Below are positions 43,401-54,033 of a stretch of DNA of 64,000 nucleotides, one piece after another; the first letter of the stretch is position 1, and every line of letters starts with the position of its first letter. The notes under the pieces are model-generated. The model worked only from the letters and a program-made list of their open reading frames with translations, was not told where the DNA came from and did no database searches. This stretch comes from Pelagophyceae sp. CCMP2097 (taxonomy: Eukaryota > Sar > Pelagophyceae), in contig MU657174.1 of assembly GCA_026770575.1 (NCBI GenBank), positions 650,387-714,386 on the forward strand, read 5' to 3'. The position numbers and the translations under genes were made by a program.

Positions 43401-44577
43401 CATCCATCCGCGCCTCATCCTTCCGCAAACGACTCGCACCGTACGAGCCGTCGCCGGACCAGCGCTCGGCGAAGTGGCGCGCCTTTTCCTGCGCGAGGGC
43501 GACGAAGGGCACGACGAACAGCGCCGTCCGCTTCGACGCCAGCTTGGGTGGGACCTCCGGCGCCTTGCTGTCTGACCCGAGAGCCTCGGCGGGAGACCGG
43601 CCGGAAACGGACGGACCTGCGCTGGGCAGCAGCGCCTTGGCGACGAGGACCTGCGACGGCGGGGATCGGGCACGAACAGCCAGCCCGGCATCGCGAAAGA
43701 CACGATGCGATGCGTCGCAGAGGCGCGTGATGCGTCAAAGGCCCACGCACCTCCGCCACCATCGTCTTGCCTCCCGACGGCGGCGCGCTGTAGACCAGCG
43801 AGGCGCCGTCGAGGGGCGCCTACGACGTGCGTCCTCCAGATGGCCTCTTGGACGATTGAACACGCACGCCGCCGTCGACGTTGAGGCACTCGACCTGCCA
43901 TTCGAACAAGCATTTTACGCGCGCTCGGACGTAGCGCGCGGCGAGCAAGCGCGGCGACGCGAGTCCGAGCTGCGCGAGGTCGTGGGCGAGCTTGAGCGTC
44001 TGCTCGTCTTCGAGCCAGAGATGAAGCTCCGGCTCGCACTGCGCGTCGATCTAACAGAGGCGTTTGGTCCAAAGCGACGACTGAATCCGCGCACCGTCTT
44101 CGCGGTCTTCCTCGCGGCGCGCGCGGCGAGGCTCGCGGCGGCGAGCGCGGCAGCGGCGGCGGCGACTGCGGCGTCCGCGGCGAGCGCGGCGTCCGCGGCG
44201 TGCGGCGGCGTCACGGACGCGTGTGGCGCCGCGGCGAGCGCGGCGGCCGTCGACGGCACGGTCGTCGGGACGGGCGTCGGGGCCGGCGTGGGCACGGCGG
44301 CGGCGACCGCGGGGTGCGGCGGCGCGGCGGCCGCATGCGGCGGCGCGGCGAGATCGGCGAGGCGGCGCTTCTTCAGCAGCGCGCCGCCGTGGACGTCGCG
44401 CGTCTCCAGCGCGGCGCGGCGCCTCAGCAGCGCGCCGCCGTGCACGCCGCGCGGGGCGTCGCGCTGCATGCCCCTCGGCCGCCGCGGGCGTCCTCGAGCG
44501 AAGGGTCCACGAGACTCCGGGAGGCGCGGCCGGGCGACGGCGGGCGCGTCTACGCCTCCTCTCCTCGACGCCCGCAT
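40474..44577 (-). CDS. HELQ: HELQ/POLQ-type superfamily 2 DNA helicase (7 exons)
   Basis: Ski2-like 3'-5' DNA helicase related to HELQ and the helicase half of polymerase theta, which act in replication-fork and double-strand-break repair. Exons 44095-44577, 43868-44050, 43751-43819, 43440-43650, 40824-43375, 40692-40781 and 40474-40644 give 1,252 aa with closed phases. The Q-like motif is LFEWQVECL; motif I is SAPPSGGKTMVAE; motif II VVIDEVHLIG (DEVH); motif III VAMTATASN; motif V VATSTLATGINLPA; motif VI QSCGRAGRTG. Between II and III there is an Ala/Pro-rich insert of about 70 residues, and another Ala/Arg-rich insert precedes motif V. The C-terminal exons end in an acidic Asp/Ser tail (DPFFF). 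There is no polymerase domain. The N-terminal 160 residues are basic and Ala-rich. Confidence 0.9.
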
Positions 44578-44728
44578 CGTACCGCCCGGGGCGGCCGGGA
44601 CATCCCGACGTGCCGGAGGAAGCTCTGGAGTTTTCGCAATCGATTTCAAAACTTTTTGAAGGCCCTCCAACTGGGAGGGCCTTTTTGGTTATTCGTCTCC
44701 CCGCTCGGCGCTTCTTTGAGTGCGGGGT

Positions 44729-46166
44729 CTACTTGCGGTGCTTGACCACGAGCGCGACGAGCATGATGCAGATGAAGAGCATCAAGACCGCGATGCCTGG
44801 CGCGGGACAGTTAGACGCCGCGGAACAGTCAGACGCGAAATGGCACCGCCAAAGGCAAAAGCGCCGCCATCTAGCCCAGGGGCACGGGGCAAATGCAACC
44901 CCACTCGTCGGGGCAAACTCTCCCCGCCGAGTAGTGTCGGCGGTTGCCGCGATTCGAAAGCGACGTCGGACGCCGCGCGGCACAGATGCGCGGCCGCGCG
45001 GCCTTTTGGTACTGCTCCGCCTGCTCGATCTCCACCACGCCCTTGCGCGTGTGCTCGGCTACTTGCTCCATGTTGAAGTCGATGCGATCGAGTAAGGTGC
45101 CCTGGTCGATGACCAGGACGGCGAGCTCCTTGAAGATGGTCGAGAGTTCCTGAATAGACTCTGCAATTTTCCGGATCTCGTTGTCCCGCTCGGAAACCAA
45201 GGCTTCAATGTCCACGACGGCGGCCAGCTGCTGCTCGTTGAAGCCGTCGCCGCCATCATCTTTGTCCCCGCCGCTCAAAAAGTCGAAAGTCGTGTCCGTC
45301 CCGTCCTTTTGCGCCTTCAACCGCCGCAGGTACTCGCGCTGCGCCTGCCGGAACTCTGCGTTTAAAGCCTGGATGCGCATGGCCATGCTTCGCTGGATGT
45401 TGGCCCGGATTGTCTGCTCCGAACCCGACACCTCGGCCACGTCCGCGTCCGAGCCTGCGAGGCGCGCGTCCGCAGGGTTTCTAAGCGTCGAGGGCGACTT
45501 GCTGGGCCTTTGCCGCCTTGGATCGCGCCTTTCACTGAAGGTCTGAAAAAAAAGGCCCAACTTACGCGCGACGCGCTTCAGCGACTGTTCGCAGCTGCGG
45601 AAGAGCTTTGTGACATCGCGCGTGATCTTCTCGATCTCGCCGTCGAGCATCGTCTCGCTGTTGTCGTCGAAGGAGACCATGAGGCGCTTTGTGCATAAAG
45701 CTTGTTGTTCCTTAGCCAACTTTTCGATCTTGGCAACCTACGACGACGACGGTCGACGCCCCGTGCGCAACGAGACGTCTCTAGACGAAGGGACGCACGT
45801 CGGCCTCGAGCGTGTCGACGAGGTCCACCCAGACCTGCGCCCGCCGCGTCCGCTCCCCGAATGGCGTCGCCTCGGCGCTTCATTCAAACAGCGCCACTAC
45901 AACAGAAACTGACCGGCGGGAGCGTGGGCGCGGCGGGGTGCGGCGCCTCCATGTCGGAAGCATCGCTGGAGTAGCCGCTCGAGGCCACAAGCCCCGCCTG
46001 CCTAAGTATGCGCGCGGCGCCGCTCGCGCACGCGGACCGGCGCCGCAGAAAGGCCTTAGTGGGAAAGGACTCACTCCCCGGCGCCGCGCGCGGCGCGGCC
46101 GGGCTTGGTGCGGACGCGCTGCTGCCGCCGTTCCACGAACTTGCGAGTCAAGTCCCTCGACGCCAT
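44729..46166 (-). CDS. Qa-SNARE of the Tlg2/syntaxin-16/SYP4 type
   Basis: A t-SNARE of the trans-Golgi/endosome. Exons: 46075-46166 (MASRDLTRKFVERRQQR), 45914-46001, 45799-45834 (WVDLVDTLEAD), 45567-45737 region (donor after 45566), about 45000-45454, and a last exon ending at 44729 with the membrane anchor IAVLMLFICIMLVALVVKH. The conserved PPVWVDLVDTLE segment, the Habc helices (RANIQRSMAMRIQALNAEF, REYLRRLKAQKDG) and the SNARE motif (ERDNEIRKIAESIQELSTIF, then VIDQGTLLDRIDFNMEQV with the central Gln) all match the family. The last donor, after EQYQK, is not certain. Donors include GTGAGT, GTCAGT, GTGCGT and GTAAGT. Confidence 0.9.
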
Positions 46167-47620
46167 GGCGTCCGCCGACTATAAGGACCGCGGGAATCGC
46201 AGCGCGGCGGGCGGGGGTCGAATCGCGCTGGATCGGAAAGCACGCGTTGCGGCGAGAGACACACGCCCGAGCGTCCCCACCTCGACTCGAGGCTCGAGTT
46301 TTCAGCCGTCGAGAGAGCTACTTTTCAGCGATAATGGATCATTTGTTTTGTTTCCGCTTTGTTTCAGAGGGCGGCGCCAACCTCTTGCGGCGGGAGCGGC
46401 CCTCGCACCACCACCCACGCACCACGTCGACCCGGCGCGCGTCCGCCTTTATAATGCGACAGGGCCGGACCGCATCGCATCATCTCGATCACCAAGATTC
46501 GGCCGACTTTCCATCGAGGCCACCGATCCGCCTTTTCATCGTCTAGCAGAGGACGCGACGCCCGGCGCGCGCGCTTAGCGATACGATGCGTCTGGCAGGC
46601 GCCGCGCCGTCGTCCGCGGTGGGCACTCTATCGTGCAAATGCCCCGTTTTGAGTCGTCGCCCCCTCGCAGACCGTGACGGTCACACTCTGGGCGTGTCGC
46701 GGCGGGGCAGTTGCCGACATGGCGTTTCCGCCGCTCGCGAGCGCGTGCGCGCCGTGGTGCATCGCGGAGGAAGCGTGGCCGCCGTCGAAGGTTGACAGCC
46801 GTCGAAGGTTGATGACGCAGTGTTTTAGACAGCCGTGCGTCGCCGACCGCCGTCGCGGCGCCCGGCGCCGCAAGCGCCGCCGGCAGCGCGAGGCGGGCGA
46901 GGATTTCAGCGCGCAGGGCGGCGAGCGGCGGCGGTTACCCTCGCGCGGCGACGTCCGCTCGTCCGCGCCCGAGTGCACCACGACGTCGTCGCCCGCGCCG
47001 AGCCCCAACGGTCAGGGAGGACGGCCGCTTCCGGATCGATTCGAGGCCGGGCAGGTCGTGCCCGGCGGGTCGCGCTTATCCGCGAGCGCCCTTGCGAAGC
47101 CAAAGACCTCTGAGGCACGTCGAGGAACACCGCGTCGTCGCAATCCTGCGCCAAAGCACTAGACTCGTCGCCGGGCGGCCTCTGGACGACTGCGCCCGCT
47201 TCGGGAAGAGAGGAGCGGCCGGGCCCTTCACCGCTTCGGTAGAGAGGAGCCTCTCCGCGGGGCGGCCTCAAAAACGATCCGCATAACTCTGAGCGGCCCG
47301 CGCGGTCGATGCTCCAAGGCGGACGGGCCCTCGTATGTCATGCCGAAGTCTCAACAGCCTTGGGCTGGCCAGTGTCTAACCTCAACGCGATGTTGAACGA
47401 GGTTGTCGTAAAGAGAGAGCTTCCTCGAGCGGGTGGCCCTCGTGCACTCTCTAGATATCTTCTCGTCGCGGAATGTGCCAGATGACTCCGTCTTGCGTGG
47501 CGCGACTTCTTCAAGAGAAGCGTTTCAAATTTTGGGCGACAGGCTGAACTCTTCTGGAAAACTCTCGAGTGTCATCCCACTTGCAGTGGTTCCCTCGAGG
47601 CCTCGCACGGGTCAGCGGCG
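46167..47620. other. 1.45-kb gap without a supported gene
   Basis: This lies between the divergent starts of the SNARE (minus) and the nucleotidyltransferase-transporter gene (plus). Many overlapping open frames exist, but none has recognisable motifs or closes across splice sites. A 15-bp direct repeat GCCGTCGAAGGTTGA occurs at 46781-46795 and 46798-46812. A small or divergent gene here cannot be excluded. Confidence 0.4.
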
Positions 47621-50600
47621 ATGGCGGACGCTCTGGCGCAAGTGAGACACCTGCGGCGCGGCCTGGAGGAGGAGGCGTCGCAGTGGGTGTACGCTCTCGA
47701 TCTTGCGGAATTTGCCAAGATCATCGGCACGTCCGAAGCCCGCGCCGTCGCTCTGGCGACGGCGGCGGCGCAAGGGGCGCCGGCGCCGGCGCGCGTCGCG
47801 CTGCTCACGGCCGCGCGGCGCAAGCCGGCGCCGCCGGCCAAGCCGCGCACGCTCTCCGAGGCGGGGCGGGCTCGGTCGGCGCGGAGCCTGGCTAAAGAGT
47901 TTGAGGAGCCTCCGATCCGCGAACTCCTCTCCATCGGCGGAAGCGAGAGCTTGATCTGCCACGCTTTGGCGGGCCTCGAAAGAGCAGGGCTGACGACGGT
48001 TGTCATCGTCGTGGCTTACCGCGGCGCGGAAATTGTCGCCCACGTCCGCGAAAAGTTCGGCGGCGCCCGCGCCCTGGCCATCGAGTTCGTCGACGTCGGC
48101 GAGGATTGGCAGGGCACGCACGCGCAGTCCATCCTCCAGTCGCGCGAAGCCTGCCGGCGCCACGCCGGCAACGGGCCAGTGCTTGTCGCGACGTCGGACC
48201 ACTTGTTCGACGTCAGCCTCCTGCGCTCCGTCGCCTTCGCCCCGGGCGGCGACGCGGTCTTGCTCGTCGAGGACGAGTTGCACCGCCAATGCCGCGCCGG
48301 GCTGCTGCCCGCGACGGCGGTGCGCGTCGAGACGCGGTAAAAGCCTTGAATGGGAAAGATCCAGACAGCCACTGGCTTCGAGAAAACTCACCGCCTTTGT
48401 TAGGCGCCGGCGGGACCCCGGCGGCCTCTGGCCGCGCATCTTCCACGGCAAGGAGCGGTCCGAGCCGACGTTTGCGTGCCGGCGCGTCGGCCGCGGGATC
48501 GAACCGCACGACGCCTTCGACGCCGGCCTCGTCAGAATCAACGACGTCGTATGCGACAGCGTCTCGGAAGTACCGGCACAGTGGTGATCCCAGAGGATTG
48601 AGGCCGGGAAACGCGTGCCTGGAAAGCGTCGTATAGGTCTGGTCCGCGCTCGAAGCTTTAGAGGCTGAACGCCCCCACAAGTATTTCGCGCTCTGCGACG
48701 CCTTGGACACCGCGGCCCAGCGGCGCGCGCTCTCCGCCGTCTTCACGGATGGCGCGCCGTGGCTCGCAGTCGAGACGGACGAGCAGCTCGAGTTTACGCG
48801 AGTGGTGGTGACGTCGCCGCGCTTCCGCGACCTGGCGCCGTTCGAACTCAAGATCGCGCGCAAGAAATCGTCGGACGCGCTGAAACTGTCGGCGCCGGAC
48901 GAGCCGCAGGACTTTTCGCCCGACGCCGACTTTGTCGGCGACGAGGAGCAGCCGCTTACGGTCATCCCCAAGCGCTCGTCGTTCGTGGCGGTGCCCGTCT
49001 GCGACGTGGCCCTCGACGAGGCCGGCGTCCCGCGCCGCCGCCGCGCCGCGGAGAGGCTCAGGCTCGCGCGCGACGTCGCGCCGGAGCACGCGGCCGCAAT
49101 CGTCTCGGTGGACGACGAATCCTTCGTGAGCCGGCGACCTTTGTGCTCGGGGGGGCGTCCTCCTCCGGGGAGTCGGGCCGTCACTCGTCGCCACAGGTTC
49201 TGATCGGCGACTACACGGTGGTGCCGCCGCCGACCAAGGTAGCGCAGTTCCAGCAGGCGGTCCTCGAGACGACGGGCATGGAGCCCTTTGACGACGTCCT
49301 CACCGTCGAGCTCCGCCTCTCGCCGGGAGCGACGTACGCTCCGGGTTCGCCCGCGCCCCCGCGCCTCGAGGCGCGCGTGCAGCACAGCGTGCCCGTCCTC
49401 GGCTGGTTCATCCTCGTCGGCGCGACGGCCGCGCAGGCCTCTGGCGCGCTGGTGCGCAGCGGCGATGCCGGTCGGGAGACGCAAACGAGCGCCCGTCGCA
49501 CCGGGACGCTGTAGGTGCTGAGCGGCGAAGGCGGCGCCGGGACGGGCGCGACGCCGTCGCCGCTGCTCTTGATCCTCTGGCGTATGCTCGGCGCCTCGCT
49601 CGTCGCCGTGCCCGTCGCGGGCCTCCGCGCGCGGCGCGTGCACAAGGCCCGCGGGCACGCCAAGCCCAAAAAGGCGCTGTCGGCGGCGGAGGTGGCGACT
49701 GTCGTGTTTTGCACGTGCTGCTTCCTCGCCGGCCACGCCGCGTTTCAGATCGCCGTCACCGCCGCGGCCCCAGACCTCCTCGGCGACGCCGTCCTCTTCG
49801 CCAGCCTCTGCCCGCTCGTCATCGTCTTGCTCCGCGGCTTGGGCGCCTGCGGCACGCCCCCGACGGCGGGCGAGATCGTCGGCACCGCGTTGGGACTCAT
49901 GGGCTGCGCCGTCTGCGCCCTTGCGGTGCAGTCGGGTTCGCCGCCGAAAAGCGTCGACGCGGAGCGGAATCGCGACCGCGTCGTCCTCGTCGCGGCCATG
50001 GGCTGCGCGGCCGCGTTCTTTCACGCCCTGAAGGTCGTCTCGTCGTCGCACATCCTTTCGACTGGGTTCAACGCCTCTTACCTCCACTGCGTCATCAACG
50101 TTGGGTCTACCGCCATCGTACGTCCCCGATAGACCCTGCGGGCCTGGCTGGGTTCGACGCTGCGGCCGGTTCGACGCGCGCGGTAGGCCTTTGCTGCGCT
50201 GGCCTTGTGGGAGCCGCACGCGCTTGGTTTCTTCGGAGGGTCGCTCTGGGACGCCCACGCCGGCGCCTTTGGGCTCTTCGCGCCGACGAACATTCTTTTG
50301 TACATCTGGCTCGCCGTGGGCGTCGACACGTGCGGGACTTTTGGCTACACGGTTTCGCTCCAGTTCGTCGGGCCTTTGGTGGTCACCGTGGCGGCGCTGT
50401 TGCAACCGCTCTGCGCCGTTTTTGAGGCGCGAGTCGTCCGCGGCGAGGCTTTGCCGGGTTTCCGATACGCTCTCGGAGTCGTCCTCCTCCTCGGCGGCGG
50501 CACGCTCGTCGCCGCGGCCTCGGCGCGCACCGTGGAAAACGTCCCCCTCACCGCCGCAGTCAAGGACCGGCGCCAGCTACGCTTCGACGCCGTCCCAGAG

Positions 50601-50705
50601 CCCGGCGCCTGGCGAGGCCCGAAGCGCGCAGACAGCGACGCCAGCGCCTACTCGACGTTCGACGCCCCGCCCGTGGGATACGGCAGCTCTCGGCCCGGCG
50701 TGTGA
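47621..50705 (+). CDS. Nucleotidyltransferase fused to EamA/DMT transporter (6 exons)
   Basis: Exons 47621-48336, 48404-48569, 48664-49125, 49197-49451, 49515-50117 and 50187-50705 give 906 aa with all phases closed. Residues about 100-330 form a MobA/RmlA-like nucleotidyltransferase: PIRELLSIGGSESLICHAL, LTTVVIVVAYRGAEIV, VGEDWQGTHAQSI, the metal-site region VLVATSDHLFD, then RRVGRGIEPHDAFDAGL and DGAPWLAVETDEQ. A linker region of about 150 residues follows. The C-terminal 390 residues are a drug/metabolite transporter with about ten hydrophobic helices (VLGWFILVGATAAQASGA; FQIAVTAAAP; GTALGLMGCAVCALAVQSG; LLYIWLAVGVDT; YALGVVLLLGGGTLVAAA). The order resembles a fusion of bacterial LicC (phosphocholine cytidylyltransferase) and LicB (choline permease, DMT family), but substrate assignment is speculation. 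The tail is soluble and Asp/Ser-rich. Confidence 0.87.
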
Positions 50706-50972
50706 ACGCCGGTCGACGCCTACTTAACCGACAGCGACGGTCGACCCGGGACCCTTCGAGGGGCGTCTCCAGCCGGTGCAGCGTGGCTTCCTCAAAAGTA
50801 GTCGACTCGAGGACCCTAATCTTCGAAGCTCGGACTGAGAACAGGAAGAAGCCTCCCGCGGGCAATCGGGTCCCCGCGACGATGTTCGAGGGGATGCGTC
50901 TATAGCTGCGCCTTCTCGAGCGACGGCCCGCGTGAGGGGACCGTCGGGGAACACAGGTCGAGGACTCTGTCT

Positions 50973-53128
50973 TTAAAATGCCGACGGGTTGACCGCATCG
51001 CCGCGGGCGAGCGCCGCGGCGATGCGGAAGGCGACGCTCGCGCCCGCGTCGTCGTTGGAGCGGACGACGACGTCGGCCGCCAGCCTGGCCGGGATGCCCG
51101 CCTAGGATTGTAAATTGTAAATTGTAAATTGTAAATTGGGTCAGGGCGTCTGACGGACGGCGCGACGACGGATGATGGATCAAGCAGACGCAAGATGAAC
51201 GCACGTTGCCCATGGCGACGCCGACTGCGGCGTGTTTGAGCATGTCTGCGTCGTTCTCACCGTCGCCGACGGCGAGGAGCTCGGTATCTTCGCAGATGCC
51301 AAAGTGCTCGCAAAACGCTTGGACGCCTTCCCTCTTCGACGCGCCAAAGGGCAAAACCTCGAGGAGCGTCGGCATGGCCGTCGTGATGCCCGCGCGGCCG
51401 TCGACGAGGCCGCCGAGCGCATGCCGCGCCGCCGCCAACTTTTCCGCCGGCGCGAGGAGGAGCACCTTGTTGACATCAAAAGAGGCCAGGTCCTCGACTT
51501 GCCGCGGCCGCGGCTCGTGGTACAGGTCGGCGAGCGAATCCGTCTGCGGCGTCGTTTGGAGGCAGAGGAGGTCGTCGCGGCAGTAGGCGACGACGTCGAG
51601 CTGATGCGTCCGCGCGAACGCCACGACGTCCCTCAAAACGGCAACGTCCAGGAGCCGCTCGAAGATGACGGTGTCGCCGGCGTAGACGACGAGGCCGTTT
51701 ACAAAAACACCGTCGTCGACGTGTCCCCGGATCGCCGGGAGCGCCGCGCGCGCGCCGGCGCGGCACTTGCCCGTCGCGATGAAGAACCGGACGGCCGTGG
51801 TGCCGACCGGGAAGAGTTCCAGGATCGCTTCGGCGTTGGCGTTATGGAGCTCGTGGCCGGAAGTGAGGAGCGTGCCGTCGACGTCGGACGCCACGGCGCG
51901 AATCTGCTTTGCGAGATTCAAAGGCGCTTGTTGTTTCGCAAAGTACGTCGGAAAGACGGGCCGCCCCGGCCACTGCACGCCCAGATCCTCAAAGTGCGCC
52001 TTTGGCAAGATTGGTGAACCGTCGTCGATGGAATCTTTGTCGATGCCGTAGACTTGTTTCGCCACTTTGAGAATCAACGGGTGGTTCTGCTCGCGCACGA
52101 ACTTGCGCAGGTCGTACCACTTCGCCTCTGCGATCTCGTCGGGCTGCGGCGTGAGCTTCAAGTCGGCAGAGTCGTCGAGGTCCATTCGGACGACGCAGTA
52201 GACGTCACTGAGCCCCCAGGGCCCGAGGTCGTGCCTGTGCCAAAAAGCCACCACCGCCGCCGCGGCACACTTCGCCCCAGTCTCCTCAAAGACCTCGCGC
52301 GCGGCGCATTGCAGGAGCGTCTCGCCCGAGTCAGCGAGGCCGCCTGGCAGCTTCCACTGCGCCGCCGGGCCCTTTGAATCAGGCGTCCGCGTCCACTCTT
52401 TTACGACGAGCAGTTCGCCTTTCGCGTTGAGAACAAAGCCTGCGCAGCCCACCTGGTGCCGCGGCATCGGCGGCACCTGCGTCGCGCTCCTCGCGGACAC
52501 AAAAGACGCGCGGACACGACAGACCATCCCGGACTGCCGCGTCCTCAAAGGACCGAGGGCCGCAATCATCGTCCGCCGTCTTCCGCACGGACCTTGTCCG
52601 GGCCTGCGCCGAGCCACTTGTACATGACGAGGCCGTCTGCATCTGCGTGGTGCATGCCAAAGTCGTGCCGCGCGGCGACCTGTGTCCCGTGTCGGAGACA
52701 TCAAAGACACGCTCTTCAAAGCGCAGGGGGCGCACGGCGGCGAATCGTGCGAGTTCGATGGGCAGCGCGACCCAGGCCGAGAGCTTGCTGGCACTGAGGC
52801 TGTCTCGGACGACGGCGGCGATGGCTTCGCCGAACGCGTCCTCCGAGCCCCCTGCCCAGCGCGCCGCCGCCTCTGCGGGCCGCAGGTCCGCGAGGACGCC
52901 GTCGTGCGCCAGGGCCTCGTAGTGCTGCGCGAGCGGCATCGGGGGCGCCGCGCCGCCGGCGAACGCGGCCGTGGCGGCCGCGGCCGCGGCAAGCGGTGCG
53001 GGCCTCTGGCGCCCCAGCGCGCCCAGGTGCCGCGCCGCCGCACCGCGGTGCAGACCGAAGCGCAGCGCGCCGACGCGACCCGAGCCGCAGAGCACGCCGG
53101 CCGTCGAGACGAGCGAGAGAGGCCTCAT
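50973..53128 (-). CDS. NUDT6-like Nudix hydrolase fused to Cof-type HAD phosphatase (4 exons)
   Basis: Exons 52736-53128, 52593-52679, 51205-52476 and 50973-51101 give 626 aa with closed phases. The N-terminal part (LSAWVALPIELARFAA, HDFGMHHADADGLVMYKWLG) matches the N-terminal domain of NUDT6, followed by RHQVGCAGFVLNAKGELLVV and a full Nudix box (GGLADSGETLLQCAAREVFE, then ETGA). From about residue 300 a HAD hydrolase of the Cof/sucrose-phosphatase type begins: motif I DVDGTLL, a C2 cap with CRDDLLC, and motif IV GDGENDADML, then GVAMGN and a C-terminal SNDDAGASVAF. Nudix enzymes cleave nucleoside-diphosphate derivatives; the HAD half would remove phosphate, so a two-step hydrolysis of one metabolite is plausible. 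The gene converges with the transporter gene, 267 bp away. Confidence 0.9.
51107..51137. repeat. ATTGTAA microsatellite at an intron 3' end
   Basis: Four perfect 7-bp units (ATTGTAA) plus a partial copy. On the coding strand this reads as AATTTAC repeats directly before the CCTAG acceptor of the last intron of the Nudix-HAD gene, where it would act as the U-rich tract. Confidence 0.85.
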
Positions 53129-53547
53129 CGTTTGTACGATGCGCGGCCCTCGACGTTTGCGGCCACGATGCGCCACGGGGAATCGCACAAGGCCTCGGTA
53201 CGCGGCCCAGCGCTGGGGCGGCCCACTGCTTGGGCGGCGCCCTCGGGCGTTGGACGCGCGCCGCCTTGGAGTGCCACGTTGACAAGAAGGCCACCAAGTG
53301 CCGTCCAAAGTGCGAGGACCCTTTTGGGAGACATGACACCTTTTTTTCTGTGTTCCTGATGGGAACGTTCGACGCGGCGCCAACGCGAGAGGCGTGCAGA
53401 CGAGAGTCGAGTGACCCCTCTTCCTCATGATCCGACGTCCAGGGTCCTTTCAAGGAACATCGTCAGTCGGGTCCTTTCATCTTCGGGTGCGACGGCGTCC
53501 TTCGTCGGTTCTTCGGCGCGGAACAGAGGTCATTCCGCGGCCGCGCG
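53129..53547. promoter_or_regulatory. Divergent promoter region (Nudix-HAD / small membrane protein)
   Basis: 419 bp between two genes transcribed away from each other. A T-run (CACCTTTTTTTCTGTG) lies near 53338. I see no clear TATA box or coding exon. Confidence 0.4.
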
Positions 53548-54000
53548 ATGCCTGATGCGTCGGCGCCGCCGATGCCCGTCGTGGAGGCGCGGCCGCCGAT
53601 GCCCGTCGCGGAGGCATCGGCCACGACGGAGGCGCGGCCGCCGATGCCCGTCGCAGAGGCGCGGCCGCTGACGCCGCCCGCGCCGGCGCAGGGGCGGGTG
53701 GTGCAGGTGGTGCCGCCGGGGGCGCAGGTGGTGACCGTGGTGCAGCCGCATTTGCTCATCATCGAGGATCACGTCCTCGAGGTCATCCCGGTGGGCGCGC
53801 GGCCGGGGGGGCATTGGGTCACGCGGCGGTATTGCGGCAACTTGTCGTGTTGCTGCGGCGCCGTCTGGGCCCTCCTCTTCTGGCCCGTCAGTGTGTGCAT
53901 CTGCCTCTTCAAGCTCGACGAGGACCAGGTCTACGAGACGGTCAACGGCGACTTTCTCCGCAACGGGAAAACGGCGCCGCCCAAGCGAGTCTGCTGCTGA
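53548..54000 (+). CDS. Small Cys-rich membrane protein with Pro/Met/Glu repeats
   Basis: A single-exon 150-aa protein. The first 45 residues are repeats of EARPPMPVAEA type. A beta-rich stretch follows (GRVVQVVPPGAQVVTVVQPH, LLIIEDHVLEVIPVG), then a cysteine cluster and hydrophobic segment GNLSCCCGAVWALLFWPVSV, then CICLFKLDEDQVYETV and a C-terminal KRVCC. The C-terminal cysteines could be lipidated. I do not recognise the family. It ends 33 bp from the convergent C2-like gene. Confidence 0.6.
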   Translation: MPDASAPPMPVVEARPPMPVAEASATTEARPPMPVAEARPLTPPAPAQGRVVQVVPPGAQVVTVVQPHLLIIEDHVLEVIPVGARPGGHWVTRRYCGNLSCCCGAVWALLFWPVSVCICLFKLDEDQVYETVNGDFLRNGKTAPPKRVCC

Positions 54001-54033
54001 TACGGTGTCAGTGGCGCTCCTTAAACGATTCTC

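Noticed and set aside
44659..44683. AAGGCCCTCC / GGAGGGCCTT hairpin followed by T-run, resembling a rho-independent terminator
   Set aside because: The surrounding genes are eukaryotic and spliced; the hairpin lies upstream of the helicase start, and one such match is expected by chance in GC-rich DNA.
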